This document shows positions 32,268-44,105 of a DNA stretch of 64,000 nucleotides, piece after piece. The number at the start of each line of letters is the position of its first letter. Position 1 is the stretch's first letter. Below the pieces are notes generated by a model. The model did not search any database. It was given only the letters and a program-made list of their open reading frames with translations, and was not told the origin of the DNA. The stretch spans positions 3,906,001-3,970,000 of the forward strand of contig JAWHQI010000121.1 of the NCBI GenBank assembly GCA_033032865.1, read 5' to 3'. The position numbers and the translations under genes are program-made. Source of the DNA: Dactylorhiza incarnata. Lineage: Eukaryota; Streptophyta; Magnoliopsida; Asparagales; Orchidaceae.

Positions 32268-33717
32268 TTTATATACACATTTATGGACTCATCTGGGCCG
32301 TATTTCTAGTCAATGCACTACACTTTAGGCATGTTTACAATCATATTTGTTATTCCCTGCTAGGTGCACTCTTAGGCCCGTTTCGGTGTGCATTTGCGCT
32401 CTTTGTTATTGGGGGTAAGCACCTGGTGCTCCCCAATCCATTTTCTGTGTTTATTTGGTGCTGGAGGTGTATTCACAGCTGGTATGCCTTGTGTGCAGGT
32501 GGTCGGATCATCCTGTTTTCCCCCAGAATTCATGTCTGTGTATATCGCACGGTCGTGTGTTTCCTTGATGCACAGACGGTTGCGGTCGTGTGTCTATATC
32601 TGGGCAGAAAATGGGCAATCAGAGTTTAGTCGTGCGTTTTTACGCACGGGCGGATTTGCCCGTGCGTGTGTAAAACGCACGGTCGCCTGTTTCCTCCTGT
32701 TTTCAGCCGTTCTGAGTTTACCCGTGCGTTTTTACGCACGGGCGGATTTGCCCGTGCGTGAGTAAAATGCACGGGCGGCGCGGCGTCTTCCTCAAGTCTG
32801 ATTTTATCATTTAATAATGCACAGTCCACGCATGGTCGTGCGTTCGACCGTGCGTGACCATTTTTTTGCCTGTTTAGTATTTAAAGCAGGGCAAGACACA
32901 GTCAACAAGAGCCCCGATTCCCCTCGCGGGAAAACCCAGGAATCCCGCCATTTTCGTCCATTCCACCGGAGGAGACCTGAGGAGACCATTTCCGGAGATC
33001 TCCTTCACCATTCGTCCATTCGGGAGCATATGCAAGCATTCTCCGCATCTAGTTCAAGCATTCCTCATCGTGGGAGCCAAATAAGTTCTGTAGATCATGG
33101 GAGCGGTGACAGCCTCCTTCGAGTCTGCACACCATCTGAGGGCCGAGCCCGGAGAGAGCCCGACAACCTCTCATTCCGTCCGAGAACCCAAGATGCAGTG
33201 ACATCTTCTTATTGGTCCTTTCTAAACTTTGATGCTTGTGCTTTCTCTTAGTGTCTTTGTAATGAACTCTTGTTAGATTTATGATATAGATCTTTTGTTG
33301 ATGTTCATGTGCAATGACGTTGTGGTTGTGAGAATCGTCTTTCCTTGTGTTGTGCTATTCTAAGTTGTTTGTGTGTGAATCCCTAGCAATTGCTAGTGGT
33401 GATGCTTGCGAAGAGGTGTGTGTGACCCTCATTCGTCACAGTTACTTTCCATCCACGCTCCTCCCGAAGCACGGCATCGCGGCCGCTGCATCCATCTCGC
33501 CTAGTCAAGCGGAGTTTTGACCCGCATCTCTCTTTTCCGCATTAGCTTAGGAAACCAATCACAATGCCCATATTTTTACTTTCTTCGCTCGTGTAACAAT
33601 CGATTCACCACAAGTTTCGTTCACCAGAACCTGCATTCCTTGAGAGACGATATTCGGGGATGCTATTCCCAAATTTATTACTTGACAGCGAACGGTGCAC
33701 TTGCCGAATACACATCA
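32268..33717 (+). repeat. Athila 2 5' LTR, main part (first 12 bp at 22941-22952)
   Basis: The LTR continues across Copia C with the TCCCA target duplication (22948-22952 and 32263-32267). It ends AATACACATCA, directly before the primer site. A CGTGCG word cluster and TATTTAAA lie at 32545-32885. Confidence 0.93.
32545..32885 (+). promoter_or_regulatory. Athila 2 U3: CGTGCG...CGCACG words and TATA-like box
   Basis: CCGTGCGTTTTTACGCACGG-type inverted pairs and GGTCGTGCG/CGACCGTGCG words recur from 32545 to 32868. GTATTTAAAG (TATTTAAA at 32878-32885) follows 10 bp later. The 3' LTR repeats this at about 42751-43060 with TATTTAAA at 43083-43090. Confidence 0.68.
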
Positions 33718-33723
33718 AGTTTT

Positions 33724-33741
33724 TGGCACCATTGCCGGGGA
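33724..33741 (+). other. Athila 2 primer-binding site
   Basis: TGGCACCATTGCCGGGGA is the Asp-tRNA type site of Athila 1 with two differences, seven bases after the LTR end. Confidence 0.88.
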
Positions 33742-33806
33742 ATGCAGGCGTGTAACGCTTTGTGTTGTTAATCATTGTTATAGGAGCTTTCCTGTAAGTG
33801 TTAGCA

Positions 33807-34806
33807 ATGTTTGGACAGAACTCTTTTTGTGATAATTCGAACGAGGCTCAGTCACAAGGAGAAGTGACTGACAATTTTTTTGAGATCCCTGTTGACCTTA
33901 TTGAGTTTGTAGCCCTGAATTGCCAATTTAGCGGGGTCAGCTGCGAGGATGCTTCTATCCATCTATTTGATTTTTTCTGAGATTTGCAGCACATGCTTGG
34001 GCAGTGGAACCAAGGGAGAGCGATGCAAACTTCAACTCTTCCCCTTCTCCTTAAGAGTAAAAGCCAAGGATTGATACCGAAACGAATCAGTCAGATCAGT
34101 AACTTCTTGGAATCAACTCGAAGAGAGATTCCTCGCTTGCTTTCACTCCCGAGTGCAGGTTCTATGCAAGCAGAAGGAGATCATCACTTTCACTCAAAGA
34201 TGTGAAGAGAAGTTATCTGATGCTTGGGAGCGTTTCAAAACTCTACAAAGATGTAGTCTCCTTAGGGGAATAACAAAAATATCCCTGCTTCAAATATTCT
34301 ATTTTGGTGTGTTAGAACAGTTCCGGCCTATTTTTGATGTTGCGGCTGGAGGAGATCTCTTCAGAAAATCAGGCGAGGATGCATGGGAGGTTGTGGATAA
34401 TGTAGCATGAACCAGTATGCAATGGAATTATTCTCAGTATCCACCATTTGATGCTAATGTCAGTACTATGGCAGTCAGCATTGAGCAGGAGTTCTTACTT
34501 TCGACTGAAGTGGAGGAGTTCTCGTCATTTGCTTGTGGAATGCTTGATTTGTTGAACAAGCAGTTCGAGGAACAAAAACGGTTGCAAGAGATAGTCAAGA
34601 ATTTTACAAGGATGACTCTTGCTTTGGTGACTCCCGAGCAAGAGACTGTTAATGCAATGCGATTGAGAAGCGGGAAAGCCATTGACGGACCAACTCACCA
34701 AGATTGCACCGAAGGCCCGGTTGTTGTTCCCACTAATAATGATAAGGTTCATACTTCGCATCAAGTTGTTACTGCTCCACGACCTCCCTTCCCTCATCGC
34801 ATGTGA
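33807..34806 (+). pseudogene. Athila 2 gag, frameshifted
   Basis: The start is ATG 33807 (MFGQNSFCDNSNEAQSQ). The frame stops at 33980, but the gag domain continues in the next frame: KLQLFPFSLRVKAKDWYR and TSWNQLEERFL match the conserved core of Athila gag, and SDAWERFKTL follows. Further stops occur at 34408 and 34804. The C-terminal part has the MRLRSGKAI motif common to Athila gag-pol proteins. The frame after the first shift is kept through into protease and RT. Gag would form the particle capsid; this copy cannot. Confidence 0.83.
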
Positions 34807-34812
34807 AACAAA

Positions 34813-37417
34813 ATGCAAGAAAAGCAATTCATCAAATTCATAGAAATGATGAAAAGCATCCAAGTGAGCATTCCTTTGATTGAAGCTCTCACTCAAATTC
34901 CAGGCTATACGCGGTTTTTGATGAACCTTATCTCAAGGCGGAAGATGCTAGAAAGCTTGGGGGAAATCAAGCTTACAGAAGAATGCTCGGCTCTGATGAC
35001 GAATTACATTCCTAAAAAACAAAGGGATCCTGGGAGCTTCACCATTCCTTGTAGAATTGGCAGCTGTAAAATTAGTCGGGCTTTGTGTGATCTAGGAGCA
35101 TCCATAAATCTGATGCCGCTTTCCATCTTTCGAGATATTGGGGCTGGTCCTCTTTAGCCGACGAATATCACCATACAGCTGGCCGACAGTGTAACACCCC
35201 AAAAATGGGAGTTCAGCGAAGTAGGCGGAATGGTAGTGCTGCGCTTGGAGCAGGCTAAATTTTCCCTATCTGCTCTTAGCGCACGATCAGTGGCCTCTTC
35301 GCGCACGACCAGTGATCGTGCGCCAGTGATCGTGCGTTAATTCAAAAGAGAATCGAGTTCTGTCTCCCTTATCGCACGACCATTTTCCCCTCTTCGCGCA
35401 CGACCAGTGATCGTGTGGCAGCGATCGTGCGCTTATTCGTAAGAAAGCGGAGTTCTGTCTCCCTTATCGCACGACCATTTTCCCCCAACGCGCACGACCA
35501 CTGACCGTGCGCCTGTGATCGTACGCCATGTTTATTCTGTTCCGCGATTTTGAGCGGAGAAGAAGATCGGGCCGTCCAAATCTTTTGGAATCTGATCTGA
35601 TGGCGAGGATTAGATGCTGGAGGGTCTTAGGGCTTATGAGAGGAGGTTAAACCTCATATTTTCTAAGCCATTCTCTCTCCAAACCCTAGAGAAAGAAGGA
35701 GGAGCCAAGGAAGAAGAAGAAGGAAGATCCCGCCATTGATGGAGCTCCGGAGCTCCGTTTCGCGAGCCATTTATAGATTTGGAGAGTGCAGCCCGGTGCG
35801 GTCATTTCTCTCCGTGTAGAATCTCGGATCCATGGCGAAAAAGAACACGTCTAGGGTAACGATTCTTCCTCCCTAATATTTGGACTTGTATTCGTCCTCT
35901 CCTTCATTTCTCTATGCTTGCATGAGGAGTCCCTTTCACCAAACGGGTGAAGTGTAGGATTTCCTCAAGTTCTTCGGAACTCCGGGTAGATTGTGTCCGT
36001 CCCCGGCATATTGCATGTAGAAAATCCGGTAGTCGTGCGGATTTAGGCATTGTGTGTGAAGCCTATTCGTGGCCGTGAGCCCGAATCGGTGATGCTTGAT
36101 TTGCGACGTTGCATTTAGGTTAGGCCTAGAATGCGTGCCGGAGAATGACTCCGTGAAATCATCTATAGTATTGCGGGAATTAAGTGTAGGCGTCTTGTGA
36201 AGATCCTAACAAAAGCCCCATGCTTTGAGATTTGGTTGAAGGCAAACCTTCACCACGAAATTGATGAGTATTCGTGAAGCCTAGATCCTTGTGAAAGGGT
36301 TAGGTGCGTAGCGCATATTTAGTGTAGCACTTGAAAGTGCTAAACCCTTACGGGCCGAGGCGAAGCCGTACCCGCATCGTGCGATAGATCGCGACGATTA
36401 GAGCACGGGCAAAGCTAAACCGAACCCGTTTCCATGCAGATCGGTAAGAGGTCCCTTCCTCATGAAAGCCGTGTGATCATGGGAGAGGTCGTGGAAGGTG
36501 TCATACCTAGACCGACCAAAAGCTCTAGTTCCCACCTAAGGCTGTGGCCCTTACGGTGGAGTGTTTTGTGAAATGGATGTTATGTTAGCCTCATGCGATT
36601 GCTTAGGCGGTTGTGGGGAACCTTCGGGTGAACCCAACCAACATCATGTGCATACCTAGGTTCCCTTCTTTTTGATGCTCAACCTAGAAGATTGATTGTG
36701 CTTGAAACCTCACCTCGTGTAGTTGCACTTTCTTTATAATAGTACTTGTGCTCGTATGGCTTGCTTGCAGGGTAGAAGCTCCGCCACCCCGGGAAAGGGG
36801 TGGGGTCGTTATAATTTGGTCAGTTGTGCTGACCGTTACTTTGTTTGCCACCGCTTGGTGGAATGTTCTTATGCAGGTGCAGGTGAGCCTAGCGGGAAAT
36901 AGCGGGTGATGGCCCTTTGCTGAGTTGGCCCTCGAAGGCCAGCCTCTTTCCTATTTTCCTTGTATTGCTGGCCTGCACGCCGATGCATGTGTTTTTGAGT
37001 TATTGTACATTGGATGAATGTAAGGCCTTAAGGCCGTAACTCTCTACTTTAGTTTTCATTCCTATGATAGTGGACAATTCAAATTGAAATGGTTTAATCA
37101 ATTGCTTCCGCTTACGTGTTGTACTCTAGTGTAGTTGTTACTTTTCTGTTTATCATCTTATAACGCCTAGCTAGTGTGTATGATATGGCGTGGGGTCCCG
37201 GCCGGACCTGCTGTTATATTATTTGTGCTGGCAGGGTGTTACAGACAGATCTGTTAAAAGACCAGCAGGGATTGCAGAAGACCTCACCGTGGGAGTTAAT
37301 GGATTCATTTTCTCTGCTGATATTGTGATACTGGATATGGAGGTTGATACTAATATTCTGATTATCTTGGGACGACCCTTCCTTGCTACCGCTAAGGCTC
37401 TTATCAATGTCGAGTAG
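34813..37417 (+). pseudogene. Athila 2 protease region, split by a solo LTR
   Basis: Left half 34813-35184 contains CDLGASINLMPLSIF, the Athila form of the aspartic protease active site. A TAG (35155) interrupts it, and the sequence then breaks at the solo LTR. The right half resumes at about 37249 with PAGIAEDLTVGVNGFIF and ILGRPFLATAKALI, the C-terminal protease words. The 2059-bp insertion (with duplication) shifts numbering by one frame exactly as expected, so the two halves were one frame before insertion. A TAG at 37415-37417 ends it. Confidence 0.88.
35190..37243 (+). mobile_element. Solo LTR (2054 bp), probably Ty3/gypsy chromovirus type
   Basis: It starts TGTAACACCCC and ends GGGTGTTACA, a perfect 10-bp inverted terminus. 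GACAG lies on both sides (35185-35189 and 37244-37248). It has no internal region or gene. A cluster of GCGCACGACCAGTGATCGTGCG words lies at 35276-35530, similar to the cluster in the unrelated solo LTR at 19799. Lineage is inferred only from the termini and length. Confidence 0.9.
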
Positions 37418-37450
37418 AGGATATTATCCCTCAGGCTTGGAGAAAACATA

Positions 37451-39238
37451 ATGAAGTTCAATGTGTATGACACCTCTCGAGCAATTGATGCTGCTAATGG
37501 TGAAACCTCCGAATTTGCTGAAGATTCTGAAATTCCCGGTGAGATGATTTTGAGCACTAACATTTCTGCTGACCTTGTCGACACTGCCTATGATTCAGCT
37601 GAAGTAGAGAAGGACTCCAGTTCAACATTCCCTTCTGAGGACTTAGCTCCACTGAACCGTGGTGATCCCTTCGTATTGCCCATCCCCATGTCATCTACTC
37701 CTTCACTCAAACCGCTTCCTGACAATCTGAAATACGCATTTCTCGGTGAGAATAATACCTATCCTGTGATTATCTCAGCACAGCTCTCCACAGTTAATGA
37801 GGTTTCACTAGTTAACCTTCTAAGAGAGCATAGAAAAGCCTTCGGCTGGTCTCTCGCAGATATCAAAGGAATCAGATCCACTGTGTGCATGCACAAGATT
37901 CTTTTGGAAGATCAATACCGGTTGTCTGCCCAACCCCAACGACATCTGAATCCAAAAATGCAAGAAGTAGTTAAGGAAGAGGTAATAAAACAATTAGATG
38001 TGGGAATCATTTACCCAATCAGTGATAGCAAGTGGGTGAGTCCCGTTCAGGTCGTGCCAAAAAAAGGAGGAATTACGGTGGTGTCTAATGAACGGAATGA
38101 GTTGCTACCATCAAGGGTTGTCACCGGATGGAGGGTTTGCATCGACTACCGGAAGCTGAATGAAGCGACGCAAAAAGATCACTTCCCACTCCCATTCATA
38201 TACCAGATGCTGTAAAAATTAGCCAGGCAAGAGTACTACTGTTTTCTCGATGGGTACTCAGGATATAATCAGATTTTAATTGATCCAGATGATCAGGAGA
38301 AAACAACGTTTACCTGTCCATCTGGTACATTTTCTTTCAAGCGCATGCCGTTCGGTTTATGCAATGCTCCCACCACCTTTCAATGGTGTATGCTCGCCAC
38401 TTTCCATGACATGATTGGGGATTTTCTTGAAGTGTTCATGGATGATTTCTCCTTATTCGGAAGCAGTTTTGATTCATGTCTCGCAAATCTCTGTAAGGTA
38501 CTAAAGCGTTGCGAGGACACCAATTTAAACTTAAACTGTGAAAAGTGCCACTTCATGGTCCGTGAGGGGATTGTGTTGGGACACAAAATTTCAAGTGAAG
38601 GTTTACAAGTTGATCAAGCAAAGGTGGAAATCATTAAGAACCTACCCCCACCAACCTCAGTAAAAGGCATTCGAAGTTTCTTAGGCCACGCGGGATTTTA
38701 CCGCCGCTTCATCAAAAAATTTTCCTCTACCGCAAAGCCCCTTTCTAATCTGCTGTGAAAGGATGTGCAGTTCAATTTTGGCAAAGATTTCTTGCGCGCA
38801 TTCAACGCACTCAAAGAACAACTTGTCACCGCTCCTGTTTTAGTGTCACCGGATTGGTCTTTACCTTTTCAGATAATGTGTGATGCCAGCGACTACGCAG
38901 TGGGTGCTGTCCTGGGGCAAAGAAAAGATAGGATTTTCCATACAATTTATTACGCCAGTCGAACCCTCAATGACGCTCAAATAAATTACACTACAACTGA
39001 GAAAGAACTTCTGGCAGTAATTTTCACATTTGAAAATTTCCATTCCTGTCTTGTCCTCTCAAAGGTAAACGTTTACACAGATCATGCTGCCTTGAAATAC
39101 TTATTTGAAAAAAAAGATGCCAAACCCCGGCTCATTCATTGGGTTCTTTTGCTTCAAGAATACAATATTAAAATCCATGACAAAAAGGGAGTAGAAAACG
39201 TTATCGCGGATCACCTTTCTCGGTTGGAAGGCAGGTAA
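37451..39238 (+). pseudogene. Athila 2 reverse transcriptase and RNase H, with stops
   Basis: RT begins at about 37950 (PQRHLNPKMQEVVKEEVIKQ) and includes CIDYRKLN, FLDGYSGYNQI (first catalytic Asp), RMPFGLCNAPTTFQ and FMDDFSLFG (catalytic DD). RNase H follows, with [35 protein letters not shown] and [10 protein letters not shown], all acidic residues present. In-frame stops at 38213 (TAA) and 38756 (TGA) break it, and a TAA plus frame change at 39236 separates it from integrase. Domain order and sequence are typical of Athila. Confidence 0.93.
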
Positions 39239-39255
39239 CTTCAGAAAATGAGGTA

Positions 39256-40596
39256 ATGGAAATCTCTGATTCATTTCCCGACGAAAAGCTTTTCTTTATC
39301 TCAGCCCACTCCTACACAACTCCGTGGTATGCCGATATCGCAAACTACCTCGCTTGCGGTAAGCCATCGCCCAATCTTACGCCTCAACAGAGGAAAAAGC
39401 TTTTCTCGGACACAAAGTATTATTTTTGGGAAGATCCATTGTTGTTCCGTACCTGTAGTGACGGTATAATCAGACGTTGCGCCCCGGAATCAGAGTACAG
39501 ATCTGTTCTCGAGCATTGCCACGATAGGGAGGCTGGAGGACACATGGGCGCTGCCAGGACAGCACGCAAGGTAATTCAAAGTGGATTATTTTGGCCAACG
39601 CTATTCAAGTACGCTCATGCGTACGTCTCAAAATGCAATGAATGCCAGAGAACTGGCAACATTTCGCGGAGAGACGAGATGCCGCTTAATAATATGTTAG
39701 TTTGTGAACCGTTCGACGTTTGGGGAATCGATTTCATGGGTCCATTCTCAATGTCTCACGGAAAATATTATATAGTAGTGGCAGTGGATTATGTTTCAAA
39801 GTGGGTAGAGGCGGAGGCCGTTGCTGCTAATGATGCCCGGACAGTCTTGAAATTTATTCATACAAATATCTTTTCCAGATTCGGAGCTCCGCGGACAATC
39901 ATAAGTGATGGTGGTAGTCATTTTTGCAATAGACAATTTTTGCAATTATTAAAAAAATTTGGAGTGCATCATAAAGTCTCTTTAGCATTCCACCCGCAAA
40001 CGTGTGGACAAGTGGACGTTTCGAATAGAGAACTCAAAAGAATAATAGAAAAATCAATTCACTCGAATAGAAAGGATTGGGCAACGAAGGTGGATGATGC
40101 CTTGTGGGCCTACCACACTGCCTTCAAGACCCCTATAGGAATGACACCCTTCCAGCTTGTTTTTGGAAAGGCATGCCACCTACCAGTGGAATTAGAACAC
40201 AAAGCCTTGTGGGCAACCAAGTTCCTTAACATGGACCTCGCAGCAATGGCGGAAAGACGTCTTTCTCAGCTGAATGAACTTGAAGAATTGCGGCAATTTG
40301 CATACAAGAACTCTCGCATATATAAAGAAAAGACAAAGCAGTGGCATGATCGGCATATTAGACCAAAAGAAGTCAATCCGGGAGATTGCGTTCTCCTCTA
40401 CAATTCTCGGCTGCGCTTATACCCTAGAAACCTGAAGTCACGGTGGAGTGGCACGTTCATTGTGACTGGTGTTTCTCCGTTTGGCGCATTTGAAATTTCT
40501 GGAGAGAAAGAAGGGACGTTCAAGGTGAATGGTCATCGCTTGAAAATCTATGATGGCGGCACAGTCTTAAAGGACTGTAAAAGTGTATCTAGCTGA
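39256..40596 (+). pseudogene. Athila 2 integrase, open but with catalytic Glu replaced by Asp
   Basis: An open frame of 446 codons covers the whole integrase. The zinc-binding HHCC is at H87/H96 ([10 protein letters not shown]) and C127/C130 (KCNECQ). The catalytic core has WGIDFMGPF (D159) and IISDGGSHF (D218). The third acidic position is [14 protein letters not shown], with D254 where the family has Glu (Athila 3 keeps it). The C-terminal words [10 protein letters not shown] and FKVNGHRLK are Athila-like, and there is no chromodomain. It is detached from RNase H by a stop and frame change. Glu-to-Asp at the DDE site usually weakens or abolishes strand transfer, so the copy is probably dead. 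Confidence 0.92.
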
Positions 40597-42460
40597 GTCA
40601 AATGTGTTAGGGTGATTTTCTCTTTTGTCTCTCTGCTATATTTGAATACGTGATCTGTATAATTCTGCTTAAATGTTTATCTCTTTACTTTTGGTTACGT
40701 GTTGTATTTCTGGGGTATTCTGAACAAGTCATAAGAACTATGTTAGAACTATTTGGCTTTTATGCTATAATACAGGTATTTGGTCCATCTTTAAGGACGT
40801 TAAACAAAAGGGCTTCTTGGGAGACAACCCATGGTAACCACCCGGTTCCGTTTGCTTAGTCAATTTCTTTTTTGTCCTATTATTTTCCTTTTTGCTAACA
40901 ACGCAGGTTGAAGCTCTCGCGCGGTGGATGAGGAAGGAGATAATTTTTAAAAAAAAAGAGGAATTACCGCACTTCTGGCATGCTCATTTATGAGCATAGG
41001 TCCACTCTACCACTATTTTCCTTATTTCCAGAATTCTCTATTTTATTTAGTTTTGACCAAGTCTGGGGGAGAGATCGAGCTATGCACGTGCACACAATTT
41101 GCATAACATGTTAGAATGTGCTGAGTTAGGAATTTTCAATTGTATTGTGCACATTGCGTACACTTACACCTAGTTCACGCGCACTTGATCACGCGTGCTT
41201 ATTGGGTATTGTTGTGAGGTTCCCCGCTCGTAAGAATTGGATTGTTAGTGTAGGAGTGAAGGGTGGAGAAAAATGTCGACTCGAGTAGTGCTCTAGTCGA
41301 GTGCTCCCGTCACGCCTAGAAATTCAATTAGAGTAGAATAAAATTCAATGTTATAATTTAAGTATTTCTATTATAGTAGCTGCAATTTATTTTACTTTAG
41401 TGGTGAATCCGGTGAATCCAACGGTAGCATAGGGTCGAGTGTAGCTGGACTAGTAGTAGCTTATTACTAGGGTCAGAAGGAAGGACAACCTTTCTCGGTG
41501 GCTAGAACTTGCACTAGGTGACTCTTGAAACGATTGCGTTGAAGTGCTCGTTATAAAGTGTGATATAGGCCATTTCATGATCCGTTTGTGCTTTGAAATC
41601 CTTGCCAATGTAATCACCTTTGCAAGCCCACTTGAGCCTACCTTTCCTCCTTGTTTAGCTCCACTAAAATTTCACCAAAGCCATACGGCCAAACCCATTT
41701 TCGCACCAACAAATGAGCTGAAAGAAATTTATATATCTATCATGTTTGGTGTCATCTCCGTGTTGTATGATAGCTTTGAAAAGGCTGAAGGAGAAGTTTT
41801 TATTGTGCCTACAAAAGAAATTCTGTCAAGAAAAGAAAAAAAAATTGTTCAAAAAGAACTTTCAATTACATTCTCTCGACAGAGAAAAAGTATGATTGGC
41901 TTAGCACACACCTAGTGTTCAGTTGAAGTCTGGCGGTGTTGTGTTGTTCTTGAAAATGTTGTCTTGGTGATTCTTATTCTCTTGAGTGCTCAGGTTATGT
42001 TGAGTGCGATTCCTATCGTCCACCTACTTGTCTAGCCTAAACTTAGCCTAAGCCAAATCTTAACCTATAAGTCCTATTGACTTTAGATACGAGTCATCTC
42101 ATGCAGTAGAGAGAGTGCGAGCGTGCAAGCCTATGGACACTGACTTTGATGGATTTCTTAGGAGATTGTCCCGAGCTTTGATTCGAGTAATACTCTACTC
42201 ATTAGTCACGCTATTTTCCCTTGTGCGCGACTGAAAGATTCACCGGGATTCACCATCCAAGTAAATTAGATTTCAAATTACTATTTTAGAAATAGTTAAA
42301 TATAATTTTGAGTTAAATTCTATTCTAATGTATTTCTACGCCCGTGAGCATGCGACTTCGCATGAGTCTCCACCACTCAATCACACTCTAACATCCAATT
42401 ATTTTGACAGGAGAGCTGAGAAGTTTGCCCGAGACGTGCAAATGGTTAAGTCTGGCGGTG
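40597..42460 (+). other. Athila 2 3' non-coding region with three polypurine-like tracts
   Basis: No gene is supported; open frames are short. CTTGGGAGACAACCC (40816-40830) follows integrase. Polypurine-like copies occur at 41057-41072 (CCAAGTCTGGGGGAGAG), 41922-41936 (GTTGAAGTCTGGCGGTG) and next to the 3' LTR at 42444-42460 (GGTTAAGTCTGGCGGTG). No envelope-like frame is recognisable. Confidence 0.78.
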
Positions 42461-43912
42461 TGATGAGTCCCATTTATATACACATTTATGGACTCATCTG
42501 GGTCGTATTTCTAGTCAATGCACTACACTTTAGGCATGTTTACGATCATATTTGTTGTTCCCTGCTAGGTGCACTCTTAGGCCCGTTTTGACGTGCATTT
42601 GCGCTCTTTGTTATTGGGGGTAAGCACTTGGTGCTCCCCAATCCTTTTTCTGTGTTTATTTGGTGCTGGAGGTGTATTCACAGCTGGTATGCCTTGTGTG
42701 CAGGTGGTCAGATCATCCCGTTTTCCCCCAGAATTCATGTCTGAGTATATCGCACGGTCGTGCGTTTCCTTGACGTACAGATGGTTGCGGTCGTTCGTCT
42801 GTATCTGGGCAGAAAATGGGCAATCAGAGTTTAGTCGTGCGTTTTTACACATGGGCGGATTTGCCCGTGCGTGTGTAAAACGCACGGTCGCCTATTTCCT
42901 CCTGTTCTTAGCCGTTCTGAGTTTACCCGTGCGTTTTTACGCACGGGCGGATTTTCCCGTGGGTGAGTAAAACACACGGGCGGCGCGGCATCTTCCTCAA
43001 GTCTGATTTTATCATTTAATAATGCACGGTCCATGCACGGTCGTGCGTTCGACCGTGCGTGACCATTTTTCTGCCTGTTTAGTATTTAAAGCAGGGCAAG
43101 GCGCAGTCAACAAGAGCCCCGATTCCCCTCGCAGGAAAATCCAGGAATCCCGCCATTTTCGTCCATTCCACCTGAGGAGACCATTTCTGGCGATCTCCTT
43201 CACCATTCGTCCATTTGGGAGCATATGCAAGCATTCTTCGCCACTAGTTCAAGCATTCCTCGTCGTGGGAGCCATAGAAGTTCTGTAGATCGTGGGAGCG
43301 GTGACAGCCTCCTTCGAGTCCTCACACCATCTGAGGGCCGAGCCCGGAGAGAGCCCGACAACCTCTCATTCCAGCTGAGAACCCAAGATGCAGTGACATC
43401 TTCTTATTGGTCCTTTCAAAACTTTGATGCTTGTGCTTTCTCTTAGTGTCTTTGTAATGAACTCTTGTTAAATTTATGTTATAGATCTTTTGTTGATGTT
43501 CATGTGCAATGACGTTGTGGTTGTGAAAATCTTCTTTCCTTGTGTTGTGCTATTCTAAGTTGTTTGTGTGTGAAGCCCTAACAATTGCTAGTGGTGATGC
43601 TTGCGAAGAGGTGTGTGTGACCCTCATTCGCCACAGTTACTTTCCGTCCACACGCCTCCCGAAGCACGACATTGCGGCCGCTGCATCCATCCCGCCTAGT
43701 GAAGCGAAGTTTTGACCCGCATCTCTCTTTTTCGCATTAGCTTAGGAAACAAATCACAATGCCCTTATTTTTACTTTCTTCGCTCATGTAACAATCGATT
43801 CACCACACGTTTCGTTCACCAGAACCTGCATTCCTTGAGAGACGATATTCGGGGAAGCTATTCCCAAATTTATTACTTGACAGCGACCGGTGCACTTGCT
43901 GAATACGCATCA
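42461..43912 (+). repeat. Athila 2 3' LTR
   Basis: It is a direct repeat of the 5' LTR with small differences. It starts TGATGAGTCCCATTTATATA, ends AATACGCATCA and is followed by AGCGC. Confidence 0.95.
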
Positions 43913-43917
43913 AGCGC

Positions 43918-44105
43918 TAGATAGGTGAGGCGGGAAAGTGGACATACCCATTTTGAGGAACCACAATAAATCCTTGTGTTTATGGTGTGTGCTCGTTTTT
44001 TGTGTGCTTTGTTTTTCAAGTTTTTAATTCCGCAAAAAAAGCCATAGAATTCACCTATTCACCCCCCTTTATATGATTTAGGTATAAACTAGATACTTTC
44101 AAACA
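43918..44105 (+). repeat. Copia A 3' LTR, segment 3 (end)
   Basis: The LTR continues after the second AGCGC (43913-43917) and contains TATTCACCCCCC, a hallmark near the 3' end of SIRE LTRs. It ends in CTTTCAAACA. Copia B gag follows at once. Confidence 0.8.

Larger units (their letters stand above)
22941..43912 (+). mobile_element. Athila element 2: full-length Athila-lineage Ty3/gypsy element, degenerate, carrying two insertions
   Basis: The 5' LTR (22941-22952 plus 32268-33717) and 3' LTR (42461-43912) both start TGATGAGTCCCATTTATATA and end in CATCA. AGCGC flanks both ends. An Asp-type primer site follows the 5' LTR. The interior has gag, protease, RT, RNase H and integrase in the Athila order with no chromodomain. 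Copia C interrupts the 5' LTR and a solo LTR interrupts protease. Many stops and one early gag frameshift mark it as older than its inserts. Confidence 0.93.
15530..44105 (+). mobile_element. Copia A: SIRE-lineage Ty1/copia element, 3' part, interrupted four ways
   Basis: The visible parts are the end of RNase H (15530), a post-pol ORF (16060-18153), a polypurine tract (18418-18430) and a 3' LTR beginning TGTTGGG at 18432 and ending CAAACA at 44105. The LTR is broken by the Harbinger-like element (19085-22316) and Athila 2 (22941-43912); removing both leaves about 1.46 kb. The LTR runs straight into the gag of Copia B at 44106, so A inserted in B and TTATG (44106-44110) should be one target duplication. 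Its 5' LTR, gag and most of pol lie left of the window, beyond the chromovirus. Confidence 0.82.

Noticed and set aside
32388..33251. Frames of 60-144 codons in the Athila 2 LTRs, repeated at 42593-43446
   Set aside because: They lie wholly in LTR sequence and their products reflect the CGTGCG words; not conserved as proteins between the two LTRs.
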